This document shows, piece after piece, positions 34,111 through 43,673 of a DNA stretch of 64,000 nucleotides. The DNA comes from Chitinophagales bacterium (lineage in GTDB: Bacteria; Bacteroidota; Bacteroidia; Chitinophagales; Chitinophagaceae), in contig JAATFV010000211.1 in the NCBI GenBank assembly GCA_015655015.1, forward strand, positions 1-64,000, written 5' to 3'. A program made the translations under genes and the position numbers. Each line of letters begins with the position of its first letter. Within the stretch, counting starts at the first letter, position 1. Under the pieces are notes generated by a model. The model made no database searches, was not told where the DNA came from, and saw nothing but the letters and a program-made list of their open reading frames with translations.

Positions 34111-36398
34111 ATCGGCTTGCCGGTTGATACGGCCGACAGCGGTCCGGAAAAAGAAGGCGAGTCAAGCGCTCCCGGACTAAGCGTTTGACTGAGCTTTTCG
34201 ATATCCGCTGTCACCTTGGCAATAAAATTGAACTGGTCGACGACAGGCTTGAAACCGGTTAGCTGCCGGCGGGTATCACTTTCAATAATGCCCTGTTCCA
34301 GCTCCACCTTTCGCTGATCCATCAGCGCATTCATTTTTTCATTTAGTATCCGGAGATCTTCTTTGCCCATCCTGGACTCGCCGGTCCTGTTCTTTCCCTG
34401 CAGGAATGCTATCGTATTTTCCAACCGGGTGCTCATTAGCTGTATGACCGGCTGATAGACCGGATCGGCATATTTCTCCGGCAGCGGCAATGCATAATAT
34501 CCCAGCGTGGCAATATGGGAGGTCAGCATATGATTGGATACGACGAACTGGTGCATCTTGTCCGCCTGTTTCAGCCTGTTCCTGTTTCCCGGTTCTGACA
34601 GGATGCGGTTGAATGCATCCGACAAGTTGGCCAGCGCCACAAAAGCATGTTTGCGGGACAATTTATATTGGGTAACAGTCACCGGTCTTCCCAAAAAAGC
34701 AGCGGACACATCCCTGAAATAGGCAGCATTGGCCTCAAGGACCCGCACCATATAATCGGTGATCTGTTCATGTTCCCAGGAAGGCACGATAAAAATACTG
34801 GCGATAAATGCGATAGCCGACCCGATGACCGTATCGATCACCCGGTCCGACAGGACGCTCCTGAAATCATTTGCATATAACAAATGAAACAGGAGCAGGA
34901 CATAGGGCGTCATCAGGGTAACGCAGATAAGATAGTTCGTACGCAGAAAGACGTACGTGCCCGTCATAAAAAGGATCATGACCACGAATAATACCGCCCT
35001 GTCCTTAATAAAATAAAGGATCAGCAGCCCGATAAGGGCCCCTGCGAAAGTGCCCATCAGCCGCTCATAATTTCTCTTTTTGGTAAGGCTATAAGCCGGC
35101 TTGAGGATCACCGTAATGGTAAGTAAGATCCAGTATCCATGGCCGAAAGGAAGGAACCGGGAGATCAGGTAACCTGCGAAAGTAGCAATGCTTACCCTTA
35201 AGGAATGCCGGAAAATATTCGAGGTAAGCGTAAGGTTCTCCCGCAGCAATTTACGGTCTATATCCTGGTGCGTGACAAATTGCTCAAAATCCACCAAAGG
35301 CCCGACCTCCTTGCTGAACTTCCGGTCATAGGTCGTATATCCGTGTAAGGTATGAAGGCGGTCCGCAATATCCTCTATGCTGTCCAGGATATGACGCATG
35401 CCGATAAAGCCTTCCACATTTTCAGCAGTTCGTTTGGCATCCCTGTAACGAATAAAAGATTCCTGCACCTGCCTGATACGGGAAGATAAATGGGAAGTCT
35501 CCACAGAAGGCTTGCCGCTCTTGATGGCAATTCCTATCCCGTCCAGCTCATCCGCCATGTCCAGGATCAGCTGCCGGCACTCCTCCGGCAAATCGCCATC
35601 GTCAAAAAAACGATGCAGGGAAGAATAGTCCTGCTGGGATGTCATGACCCTTTCAAAAAGATCCACGATATCCAGGAACATCATCACCAGAACCCTGCCG
35701 GTAGGAGTGGAATCCTTTACGATATTGCGGCCCTTGAATAACAATTCCCGGACCAGGTCCTGTTTCTCATGGATGTCGATCTGATATTCGACCAATTGCC
35801 GGTAGCTTTTGTCATAATCTACATTACGCGCATAAAAAGACGCTTTGATACGGAGATAACCGGCGGTAGTCTCTACACATTCCCCCAGGGCCTGCTGTAT
35901 GAGCTTATAGGGACGAAAACTATACAGGAGAAGACTCAGGATCGTATACCATGTCCCGCCGGCCAGCACATACGCCGCGTTGATAAGAATATCCCAGCCA
36001 TGCTCCGGACGGTCGATATTTAAGACCATGACCAGCAAGGCATTAACACCGATCGAGCTGGCCCTGTTGCCGTATACGCTCAGCATGGAGAACAGGAAAC
36101 AGAAGCCGAGAACAAGCATACCGGTCAGCACTGCCGAACGGGAGACCAGGCCCGTCATCAGGGATACTACGAACAGGATGAGGACGCAGGCGATCATCCC
36201 ATTGCGGCGATGATGAATGGGTCCCGGGTTGTCGGTATTCCCCACACACATGGCGCCGATAGACACTACAATACCTGCGGATAAATTATTAAAATAACCC
36301 AGCAGAATTGCCGGAAGCGTTATACCAACCGTGATTCGCACGGCACCGTTCAGATTATGACTGTTAATGAAGCTTTTATATTCCCTGATGTAATCCAT
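34107..36398 (-). CDS. FUSC-family membrane protein (YccS/YhfK-like)
   Basis: About 763 residues from the ATG at 36398 (MDYIREYKSFINSHN), with two further in-frame ATGs up to 36446. Two blocks of membrane helices (roughly residues 20-165 and 385-530, for example ITLPAILLGYFNNLSAGIVVSIGAM and GYWILLTITVILKPAYSL) flank soluble helical parts. That is the fusaric-acid-resistance (FUSC) build of aromatic-acid efflux-like proteins and E. coli YccS. Function in Bacteroidota is untested. The gene converges on korA, and their stop codons overlap by 4 bp. Confidence 0.87.
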   Translation of the reverse strand: MDYIREYKSFINSHNLNGAVRITVGITLPAILLGYFNNLSAGIVVSIGAMCVGNTDNPGPIHHRRNGMIACVLILFVVSLMTGLVSRSAVLTGMLVLGFCFLFSMLSVYGNRASSIGVNALLVMVLNIDRPEHGWDILINAAYVLAGGTWYTILSLLLYSFRPYKLIQQALGECVETTAGYLRIKASFYARNVDYDKSYRQLVEYQIDIHEKQDLVRELLFKGRNIVKDSTPTGRVLVMMFLDIVDLFERVMTSQQDYSSLHRFFDDGDLPEECRQLILDMADELDGIGIAIKSGKPSVETSHLSSRIRQVQESFIRYRDAKRTAENVEGFIGMRHILDSIEDIADRLHTLHGYTTYDRKFSKEVGPLVDFEQFVTHQDIDRKLLRENLTLTSNIFRHSLRVSIATFAGYLISRFLPFGHGYWILLTITVILKPAYSLTKKRNYERLMGTFAGALIGLLILYFIKDRAVLFVVMILFMTGTYVFLRTNYLICVTLMTPYVLLLFHLLYANDFRSVLSDRVIDTVIGSAIAFIASIFIVPSWEHEQITDYMVRVLEANAAYFRDVSAAFLGRPVTVTQYKLSRKHAFVALANLSDAFNRILSEPGNRNRLKQADKMHQFVVSNHMLTSHIATLGYYALPLPEKYADPVYQPVIQLMSTRLENTIAFLQGKNRTGESRMGKEDLRILNEKMNALMDQRKVELEQGIIESDTRRQLTGFKPVVDQFNFIAKVTADIEKLSQTLSPGALDSPSFSGPLSAVSTGKPI

Positions 36399-36590
36399 TG
36401 CGTTACATAAAGATAGCAATTGCATGGTAATTACCCTTATTGCCATTCACCAGTTATTTTTTTCCGCTCGCCGCAAGACACTTTTATACCGTAAGTTTAC
36501 AAAGTAGTTTTATGTTACAAAAATCAGATTATTCGCACATGAGAAAACAAGCAGGAGCTTGCGCAAAAATTATTTTATAAACGTAACCAG

Positions 36591-39035
36591 ATGCGCACTG
36601 TAGTATTTCTACTCTTCACAACCTTATTCTTTATGACCGCTAAAGCCCAGCAGGTGAGCGGGATAGCGCAGGACGAGCGGGGTAACCCATTAGCCGGATC
36701 TTCTATAACGCTGAAAAAAAGTAAAGATTCCTCTGTAGTAAGATCAGGCATTTCCAATTCAACAGGTTACTATGCCTTTACGGATATCCCTGCGGGTCAT
36801 TATTTCATCAGTATCTCACATGTAGGTTATATCTCCCGGAACTCCCTTGTTTTCGAAACGAAGGGAGAAGCAGTCATGCTTGCACCTGCCATCCCGCTGA
36901 CCAGCGTACCCGCAGACCTTAAAGAAGTAGTGGTCACCTCCCGCAAACCGCCTGTGGAAGTAAAAGCCGATAAGATCATCCTCAACATAGAAAGCAGTAT
37001 TAATGCAGTGGGCCAGGATGCCCTGGAGCTCTTGCGTAAATCCCCCGGCGTAACGGTGGATAAGGATAACAACCTGAGCCTGAGCGGTAAGAACGGCGTA
37101 CAGGTCTTTATCGACGGCAAGCCATCTCCTTTGTCGGGCGCCGATCTGTCGGAATATTTAAAGACCCTTCAATCAGCTTCCATCGAATCTATCGAGATCA
37201 TCAGCAACCCTTCCGCCAAATATGAAGCAGCAGGTAATGCCGGCATCATCAATATCAAGCTAAAAAAGAATAAATCGTTCGGTACGAACGGATCGGCAAC
37301 TGCCGGTTACAATATCGGGACCTACTCTAAGTACAATGCCGGCTTTTCTCTTAATCACCGCGATAAGGATATCAATATATATGGCAATTACAGCTACAAT
37401 AACAACCCCGTCGAGTATTTCTCCGTCATGCACCGGGAACAGCTGGATACGCTGTTCGATCAGCAGTCGACGATACGTGATAAGATCAACAGTCATAATT
37501 TCAAGGCCGGACTGGATTATTCTATAAATAAAAAGAGCACGGCAGGCCTGATGGTGAACGGCACCCTTTCCGGCACTGCTACCAATACCAACAGCAGCAC
37601 GCCGATCTCCTATATCCCGGCGGGACAAACGGACAGAGTGCTCGTGGCAGACAACCGCAGCAGCGGAAGGCATGACAACGTCAACATGAATGGGAATTAC
37701 CGCTATGCGGATACCGGTGGTCATGAGCTGACGGCAGACGCCGACTATGGCATCTACCGGATCACCAGCGATCAGCTGCAGCCCAATCGTTACTATGACC
37801 CGGCCGGTAAGCCATTGGACAGCATTATCTATAATATGGTGGCCCCCAGCAATATCAATATCTACAGTCTCAAGTCGGATTATGAGCAAAATTTCATGAA
37901 AGGACGGCTGGGATTGGGCTTCAAAGTTTCTTACGTGACGAGCGGGAATGATTTTACGCAGTATAATGTACTGGCCGGCAATAGGAACAGGGATTCCCTG
38001 CACAGCAACAATTTCAATTACAGGGAAAATATCAATGCCGTCTATGCCAATTATAACCGTACAACAAAAGGGTGGGTGATCCAGGCAGGCCTGCGGGTAG
38101 AGAATACGAATGCCAAAGGAGCATCAACAGGCTACAAGCTGGAGAATGCCCGTTATACGGGATATGATTCCGGCTTCGATCGCCATTATACAGACTTCTT
38201 TCCCAGCGGAGCCCTTACCTATAACAGGAACCCCCTGCAGCAATGGACCCTGAACTATAGCCGGAGGATCGATCGCCCGGCCTACCAGGACCTGAACCCT
38301 TTTGAATTCAAGCTGGATGAGTATACTTATCAGAAAGGCAATACCCAGCTGAGACCGCAGTATACCAACAGTGTCGGACTGACCTATATGTATAAGTTCA
38401 AGCTGACCTCCACCCTGAATTACAGCCATGTAAAAGATGTATTCACTCAGCTGGTGGACACGGTGGACAAGTCCAAAGCCTTTCTCACTAAAAAGAACCT
38501 GGCTACGCAGGACATCGCCAGTCTCAATATCAGCTATCCGTTCGAGTATAAATGGTATAGCCTGTTCACCAATGTAAACACCTTTTATTCCCTGTACCAG
38601 GCCAGCTTCGGCACAGGCAGGACGGTGAACGTGAATGTATTCTCCTGTAATGTGAATGCGCAGCAGAGTCTACGGTTTGGCAAAGGCTGGACCGGTGAGG
38701 TGAACGGCTTCTATAGCTCCCCTTCTATCTGGCAGGGCACATTCACCACCAGGGCCATGTGGTCGGTAGATGGAGGTCTTTCCAGAACCGTTCTGAAGGG
38801 GCAGGGGACCCTAAAGGCTTCGGTAAGCGATATCTTTAATACCCTGCACTGGACAGCCACCAGCAGGTTTGCCGGGCAATATATCCTCTCGAAAGGAAGT
38901 TTTGAAAGCCGGCAGCTCAAATTATATCTCACCTGGCGTTTTGGAAATACGCAGGTAAAAGATGCCCGTCAGCATAAGACAGGGGCGGAGGAAGAGAATA
39001 AACGCGTAAGCAGTCAGGGAAGCGGCGCCCCCTAA
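36591..39035 (+). CDS. TonB-dependent receptor-like outer membrane protein
   Basis: The 814-residue protein has a signal peptide (MRTVVFLLFTTLFFMTAKAQ). A carboxypeptidase-regulatory beta-sandwich domain (about 21-110, QVSGIAQDERGNPLAGSSITL) and a TonB-plug-like domain follow (ADKIILNIESSINAVGQDALELLRKSPGVTVD, IEIISNPSAKYEAAGNAGIINIKLKK). The rest is an outer-membrane beta-barrel of the OMP_b-brl_3 type ending near KLYLTWRFGN. A short charged, disordered tail follows the last strand, which is unusual because barrels often end at the final aromatic residue. It would import or export an unidentified ligand. No SusD partner is next to it, so this is not a classical polysaccharide locus. Confidence 0.88.
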   Translation: MRTVVFLLFTTLFFMTAKAQQVSGIAQDERGNPLAGSSITLKKSKDSSVVRSGISNSTGYYAFTDIPAGHYFISISHVGYISRNSLVFETKGEAVMLAPAIPLTSVPADLKEVVVTSRKPPVEVKADKIILNIESSINAVGQDALELLRKSPGVTVDKDNNLSLSGKNGVQVFIDGKPSPLSGADLSEYLKTLQSASIESIEIISNPSAKYEAAGNAGIINIKLKKNKSFGTNGSATAGYNIGTYSKYNAGFSLNHRDKDINIYGNYSYNNNPVEYFSVMHREQLDTLFDQQSTIRDKINSHNFKAGLDYSINKKSTAGLMVNGTLSGTATNTNSSTPISYIPAGQTDRVLVADNRSSGRHDNVNMNGNYRYADTGGHELTADADYGIYRITSDQLQPNRYYDPAGKPLDSIIYNMVAPSNINIYSLKSDYEQNFMKGRLGLGFKVSYVTSGNDFTQYNVLAGNRNRDSLHSNNFNYRENINAVYANYNRTTKGWVIQAGLRVENTNAKGASTGYKLENARYTGYDSGFDRHYTDFFPSGALTYNRNPLQQWTLNYSRRIDRPAYQDLNPFEFKLDEYTYQKGNTQLRPQYTNSVGLTYMYKFKLTSTLNYSHVKDVFTQLVDTVDKSKAFLTKKNLATQDIASLNISYPFEYKWYSLFTNVNTFYSLYQASFGTGRTVNVNVFSCNVNAQQSLRFGKGWTGEVNGFYSSPSIWQGTFTTRAMWSVDGGLSRTVLKGQGTLKASVSDIFNTLHWTATSRFAGQYILSKGSFESRQLKLYLTWRFGNTQVKDARQHKTGAEEENKRVSSQGSGAP

Positions 39036-39072
39036 CATAAAATACTTTATTTTTACGCCCCACTTAATTTCT

Positions 39073-40530
39073 ATGCAAGCATCCATAATCGACATCATCA
39101 GGGAGCTTTTTACATCCTACAGCCCTTCTCCGGTCATCCGGACGGAAAAGATCCCCCAATCCGGCAGCAACCGTATGTATTTCCGCCTATGGACAGCCGA
39201 CCGCTCCTATATTGCCACTTATAATGACAACGTAAAGGAGAACCGCACTTTTATTTATTTCAGCCGCCATTTCCGTGACCAGGGATGCCCTGTCCCGGAG
39301 ATCTATACCGTCAATGCTGCCTATACCGTCTATTTGCAGGAAGATTTCGGGGATCGCTCGTTACTCGGCGAGCTGGAACAACATGGTCACAATGACTATG
39401 TATACGGATTATTCCGGCAAAGCCTGAAAGCATTAGCCCACTTACAGATCAGAGGCGATCAGCAGCTGGATTATTCCTGGTCGATCACTTCCAGGGAGTT
39501 CGGCAAACAGGCTATCCTGAGTGACCTGCTGTATTTTAAATACTATTTCCTGGATACCCTGCAAATTCCCTACGATAAGGAAAAGCTGATAGATGACTTT
39601 GAGGCGCTGAGCACCTACCTGATGCACGTGGATCAGAAATATTTTATGTTCAGGGATTTTCAGAGCCGGAATATCATGATCAATGCAGAGGGCATCCATT
39701 TCATTGATTTCCAGGGAGGAATGAAAGGTGCGCTCCAATATGACGTGGCTTCTATGTTATGGCAGGCGAAGGCCGAGCTCTCCGACGAGTGGAAGAATGA
39801 CCTGCTGGTATATTACATGGATTGTGTTGAAACGCTCCTGAACACGAAGATAGACCGGGTGCGATTTGTCAGTCAGTATAACGGATATGTGCTGATCCGC
39901 CTTTTACAGGTATTGGGAGCTTACGGGTTCCGGGGGCTTTTCGAGCGTAAAGCGCATTTTCTTACCAGCATTCCGCTGGCCCTGCGCAACCTCCAATGGT
40001 TCCTTGCACACAAGCAGGTAGGGATTGATTTGCCTGAATTTGAACGATTGCTCGGTTTGGTGGTTGAAGAAGAGGTGATCAACCGGTTTGAGCCCTTGCA
40101 GGCGAATGAAAATACCCCGCTGGTCGTCCATATCAACAGTTTTTCTTACCGTAAAGGCATACCGGAAGATAACAGCGGCAATGGCGGAGGGTTCGTATTT
40201 GACTGCCGGGGTATCCTGAATCCTGGCCGGATAGCCGAATTTAAGCCGCTGACGGGCCGGGATAAGGAAGTAAAGGATTTCCTGGAACAACAGACCCGAA
40301 TGCCGGAATTCCTGAACAGTGCCTATAATATCGTTGATATAGCCGTGGAAGATTATATTAAAAGAGATTTTGAGAGCCTTTCCATCAACTTTGGGTGTAC
40401 GGGCGGTCAGCACAGAAGCGTATATGCGGCCGATGCGCTGGCCAGGCACCTGAGAAATAAATTTCATGTAAAGATCGACCTGCACCATATCATGCAGGAA
40501 GCAAAAAACTGGGTAAATATTCCGGAATAG
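39073..40530 (+). CDS. AmgK-like kinase fused to RapZ C-terminal domain
   Basis: The 485-residue protein joins an aminoglycoside-phosphotransferase-type kinase (about residues 1-330) to a RapZ C-terminal domain (about 350-485). The kinase part shows the catalytic loop FRDFQSRNIMI and the metal-binding FIDFQGG. The second part contains VHINSFSYRKG, FDCRGILNPG and the RapZ hallmark GCTGGQHRSVYAADALARHL. APH-type sugar kinases such as AmgK phosphorylate MurNAc/GlcNAc at C1 for cell-wall recycling, and RapZ-C binds glucosamine-6-phosphate in E. coli. The fusion suggests amino-sugar sensing joined to kinase action. It starts 37 bp after the receptor gene and is 11 bp from the first acyltransferase. 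Confidence 0.85.
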   Translation: MQASIIDIIRELFTSYSPSPVIRTEKIPQSGSNRMYFRLWTADRSYIATYNDNVKENRTFIYFSRHFRDQGCPVPEIYTVNAAYTVYLQEDFGDRSLLGELEQHGHNDYVYGLFRQSLKALAHLQIRGDQQLDYSWSITSREFGKQAILSDLLYFKYYFLDTLQIPYDKEKLIDDFEALSTYLMHVDQKYFMFRDFQSRNIMINAEGIHFIDFQGGMKGALQYDVASMLWQAKAELSDEWKNDLLVYYMDCVETLLNTKIDRVRFVSQYNGYVLIRLLQVLGAYGFRGLFERKAHFLTSIPLALRNLQWFLAHKQVGIDLPEFERLLGLVVEEEVINRFEPLQANENTPLVVHINSFSYRKGIPEDNSGNGGGFVFDCRGILNPGRIAEFKPLTGRDKEVKDFLEQQTRMPEFLNSAYNIVDIAVEDYIKRDFESLSINFGCTGGQHRSVYAADALARHLRNKFHVKIDLHHIMQEAKNWVNIPE

Positions 40531-40541
40531 ATCGTTAGCGT

Positions 40542-41426
40542 ATGTATTATGTAGTATATGGGTTGTTGTACCTGATGTCCCTGATCCCCATGCGGCTGTT
40601 GTACCTGCTTGCTGACGGACTCTCCCTGTTCTTATATTATATCATCCGTTATCGTCGCCCGGTGGTGATGGGCAACCTGCAGATCGCCTTCCCGGAGAAA
40701 ACGGAGGCAGCACGCAGACGCATCGCCAAAAAATTCTACCGGAATTTTGTAGACAATTTCATCGAAATGCTCAAGTTATTGTCTGCCAGCCCTTCGTTCA
40801 TCAAAGAGCATTTCGTCATCGACAATCCGGAGATCCTGGAGAATTTTTATCATGCCGGCCGCAGATGCCAGCTCCATCTGGGACATACTTTCAACTGGGA
40901 AATAGCAAATGCCGCTTTTCCCCTGCTCTCGGACTATCCTTTTATCGTCGCGTACATGCCCATCGAGAACAAAGTATTCGAACGTCTTATGCTGCACCTG
41001 CGCGGACGTACGGGGACGATTCTTTTACCGGCCACCCGCCTTCAACGGTCCATCCTTCCTTACCGGAATTCCCAATACATCCTCACCCTGGTAGCCGACC
41101 AGGCGCCAGGGAATCCGGATCAATCCTATTGGCTTAACTTTTTTGGTCGTCCCACCAGCTTTGTAAGAGGTCCTGAACGCGGCGCACGGGCGGGAGATAT
41201 TCCGGCCGTATTCGTACGGTTCTATAAGACCAGCCGGGGTCATTACCGGGTCTATCTTACCACCATCGCCGATCATCCGGCCCAATTGCCCGTGGGAGAG
41301 CTGACCCGGCGGTATCGGGAGCTCCTGGAAGATGCCATCCGGCAGGACCCGGATCTATGGCTCTGGAGCCACAAAAGATGGAAAACCTCCTGGAAGGAGG
41401 AATTCAGCAGATTATGGATAGATTAA
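40542..41426 (+). CDS. LpxL/HtrB-type acyltransferase, first copy
   Basis: The 294-residue enzyme has an N-terminal membrane helix (MYYVVYGLLYLMSLIPMRLLYLL) and the acyltransferase motif HxxxxE as HTFNWE (His115, Glu120). Further blocks are SYWLNFFGRPTSFVRGPE and LEDAIRQDPDLWLWSHKRWK. This is the lysophospholipid/lipid A late acyltransferase family, which adds the secondary acyl chain to lipid A at the inner membrane. It is closely related to the next gene. It begins 11 bp after the kinase-RapZ fusion, which suggests a joint envelope-biogenesis operon. Confidence 0.88.
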   Translation: MYYVVYGLLYLMSLIPMRLLYLLADGLSLFLYYIIRYRRPVVMGNLQIAFPEKTEAARRRIAKKFYRNFVDNFIEMLKLLSASPSFIKEHFVIDNPEILENFYHAGRRCQLHLGHTFNWEIANAAFPLLSDYPFIVAYMPIENKVFERLMLHLRGRTGTILLPATRLQRSILPYRNSQYILTLVADQAPGNPDQSYWLNFFGRPTSFVRGPERGARAGDIPAVFVRFYKTSRGHYRVYLTTIADHPAQLPVGELTRRYRELLEDAIRQDPDLWLWSHKRWKTSWKEEFSRLWID

Positions 41427-41525
41427 CAAGGGAGGTTCAGCGGATAACCCTATCTTAGCGAAAACCTACAACAACCCCCATGGGAAGCCCTGAAGCTCAC
41501 ATGGTAATCTAACCACCAATGTCCC

Positions 41526-42437
41526 ATGTATTATCTTTTTTATGGTTTTCTTTACCTGGTATCGCTTCTCCCGATGCGTATCCTGTATTTTATTTCCGAT
41601 GTTATTTATGGCCTGATCTACTATATATTGGGCTACCGGAAAAAAGTGGTCATGGACAACCTGGCCATTGCCTTCCCCGATAAGACAGAGGTCGAGCGCA
41701 AAAAGATCGCCAAAAAATTCTATCACAATTTCATCGATTCTTTTATAGAAGTGATCAAGCTGGTGTCTGCCGGAGACGCCTTTCTCCAAAAACGGTTTAC
41801 AGCAGATGTAACGGAGCTGAATGACCTGTACAAGACCGGCAAGAGCTGCCAGATCCACCTGGGACATACGTTTAACTGGGAATGGGGTCAGCTCGTCCTG
41901 GCCAGGCTGACGAAATATAAGATCATGGTGGTCTACATGCCCATCACCAGCGCTGTCCTGGAAAAGCTGTTTTATAAATTACGCACCCGCAGCGGAAATG
42001 TGTTCCTGCCTGCGACCAATATGCGGGAGGCAATAGCTCCATACCTGCAAACCCGGTACGCGCTGGGACTGGTAGCCGACCAGAATCCGGGCAACCTGAA
42101 AGCAGCTTACTGGCTTAATTTCTTTGGGAAGCCCACCGCCTTCGTAAGCGGTCCCGAGAAAGGGGCCCGGGCCGCCGGCATGCCTGTCATGTTCGCCTGT
42201 ATTGAAAAACCCCGGCGGGGCTATTATCATGCTACTATGAAGCTGGCCACGGAAGACAGCACACAGCTGTGTGAGGGAGCGCTGACCCTGAATTATGTGC
42301 GCTACCTGGAAGGAGTGATCCGACGTAATCCGGATATGTGGCTCTGGAGCCACCGGCGATGGAAACATACCTGGAAGGATGAATATGCACCTATGTGGAT
42401 AGATACGCAGGAAAAAAGACCTCCCGGTGGCTTATAA
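41526..42437 (+). CDS. LpxL/HtrB-type acyltransferase, second copy
   Basis: This 303-residue paralogue of the preceding protein has the same start (MYYLFYGFLYLVSLLPMRIL) and catalytic HTFNWE (His114, Glu119). Other shared blocks are YWLNFFGKPTAFVSGPE and RRNPDMWLWSHRRWK. The two copies are in tandem with 99 bp between them, so they arose by duplication. They may act at different positions of lipid A or with different acyl donors. An extra acidic/basic tail (TQEKRPPGGL) ends this copy. Confidence 0.88.
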   Translation: MYYLFYGFLYLVSLLPMRILYFISDVIYGLIYYILGYRKKVVMDNLAIAFPDKTEVERKKIAKKFYHNFIDSFIEVIKLVSAGDAFLQKRFTADVTELNDLYKTGKSCQIHLGHTFNWEWGQLVLARLTKYKIMVVYMPITSAVLEKLFYKLRTRSGNVFLPATNMREAIAPYLQTRYALGLVADQNPGNLKAAYWLNFFGKPTAFVSGPEKGARAAGMPVMFACIEKPRRGYYHATMKLATEDSTQLCEGALTLNYVRYLEGVIRRNPDMWLWSHRRWKHTWKDEYAPMWIDTQEKRPPGGL

Positions 42438-42566
42438 AAAAGGTAAAAAAGGGGGTTTATAAAAAAAGGGTGAAATAACGGGGTAGGATCGGGTGCTTTT
42501 TTTTCGGGGACCTGGCAGACTCTTGCTACATTGAGGGCCTTCTTAAACTTATAAAACCTTCATTCT

Positions 42567-43007
42567 ATGGCAACTTCTACCAGGGATCTTTCCGCCGCAG
42601 ACGGCGGAAGCCCCATACCGGAAAACATTGCCCGGCAGTTAATCAACACTTATAAGACAGAGGAAGGGTGGACTCCCGATAAAACGAGAGCCGTGTGGTT
42701 CTCCCTGGCAGACCTTGCCGGCATAGTGGCCCTTGTAAACGAAACCGGGGGAGATGGAGTTAGGATCTATTTCGGAAAATACCCTTCGGACGTGGACATT
42801 CCAGGCACGCCTGACCCCGCCTATAAAGGGAGAGTGACTACCGTGTTCATCCCTACCCTGGCGACCCCGGACGGAGCGCACCAGGATCTGTTCTCCCCGC
42901 TGCCCCCTGCCGACGGGCAGGAAGGCCAGGCCCAGGCATATAATCATGGGGGGCTTTGTCCTCCTAATTGTCCACCTCCTCCTCCGCCTAAGCCTCCGAG
43001 GGTCTAA
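42567..43007 (+). CDS. hypothetical protein with poly-proline tail
   Basis: The 146-residue soluble protein has no signal peptide. The ordered part includes IPENIARQLINTYKTEEG, KTRAVWFSLADLAGIVALV and GDGVRIYFGKYPSDVDIPG, a recurring Bacteroidota domain of unknown role. The C-terminus is CPPNCPPPPPPKPPRV, a poly-proline stretch with two Cys. It precedes the membrane protein/histidine-kinase module by only 9 bp, so it could be co-transcribed with it. A TACATTGA box lies about 43 bp before the start. Not assigned to any named family. Confidence 0.7.
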   Translation: MATSTRDLSAADGGSPIPENIARQLINTYKTEEGWTPDKTRAVWFSLADLAGIVALVNETGGDGVRIYFGKYPSDVDIPGTPDPAYKGRVTTVFIPTLATPDGAHQDLFSPLPPADGQEGQAQAYNHGGLCPPNCPPPPPPKPPRV

Positions 43008-43016
43008 TAGTCCTGC

Positions 43017-43673
43017 ATGTTCCTTTTCCACATTCGTAACTATTTTGAGCTGGCCGCTTTTATCATAAGCGTGCTGTGTTATCCGGGATTAAGAGGAACG
43101 CCCCTCCGTACCTTCCCTTTGTTCCTTTTTTTTATCGTCGTGGTCGAACTCGCCGGAAATTATATCAGCGCGGTATTACGCCACGGGAATGCCTGGCTTT
43201 ATAATATTTCCACTACCCTTGAATTTGTCTTTTATGCCTATATTTTCAGGCTTCAGCTAAAGGATCCCGCTTTTAAAAAGGCGGCTTCCCGTTTTATGAT
43301 CTTTTATCCTATGCTGGTCCTTCTCAACCTGTTGTTTATCCAGGGGTTTCTCCGGTTTCATTCGTATACGATGGTGGTGGGCTCTATCCTCATAATCATT
43401 TTCTGCTGTTTTTATTTCTATGAATTACTACAGAATCCCCGGGAAGGAGATCTGCTCCGGGATCCTATGTTCTGGATTAGTACAGGCGTTCTTTTTTTCT
43501 ATCTTGGGGATCTTTCTTACAACCTATTATTCAACCTTCTGCAGGAATATGCCGCTCATACAGGCGGGAAACTCTTTCAGAGTATTAATAATAATCTTAT
43601 TTTAATGCTTTATTCCTGCTTTATAATAGCATTTCTATGCAGAAGGAATCCCGGGAAATCATTATCACCTTGA
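43017..43673 (+). CDS. multi-pass membrane protein next to histidine kinase
   Basis: The 218-residue protein has about six hydrophobic segments (for example ELAAFIISVLCYPGL, FPLFLFFIVVVELAGNYI, RFMIFYPMLVLLNLLFIQGF, MVVGSILIIIFCCFYFYEL). It is otherwise unrecognised. Its 3' end overlaps the kinase gene by 37 bp, strong evidence of translational coupling. The kinase itself has one membrane helix and no sensor domain, so this protein may supply the sensing surface. Family name unknown. Confidence 0.75.
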   Translation: MFLFHIRNYFELAAFIISVLCYPGLRGTPLRTFPLFLFFIVVVELAGNYISAVLRHGNAWLYNISTTLEFVFYAYIFRLQLKDPAFKKAASRFMIFYPMLVLLNLLFIQGFLRFHSYTMVVGSILIIIFCCFYFYELLQNPREGDLLRDPMFWISTGVLFFYLGDLSYNLLFNLLQEYAAHTGGKLFQSINNNLILMLYSCFIIAFLCRRNPGKSLSP

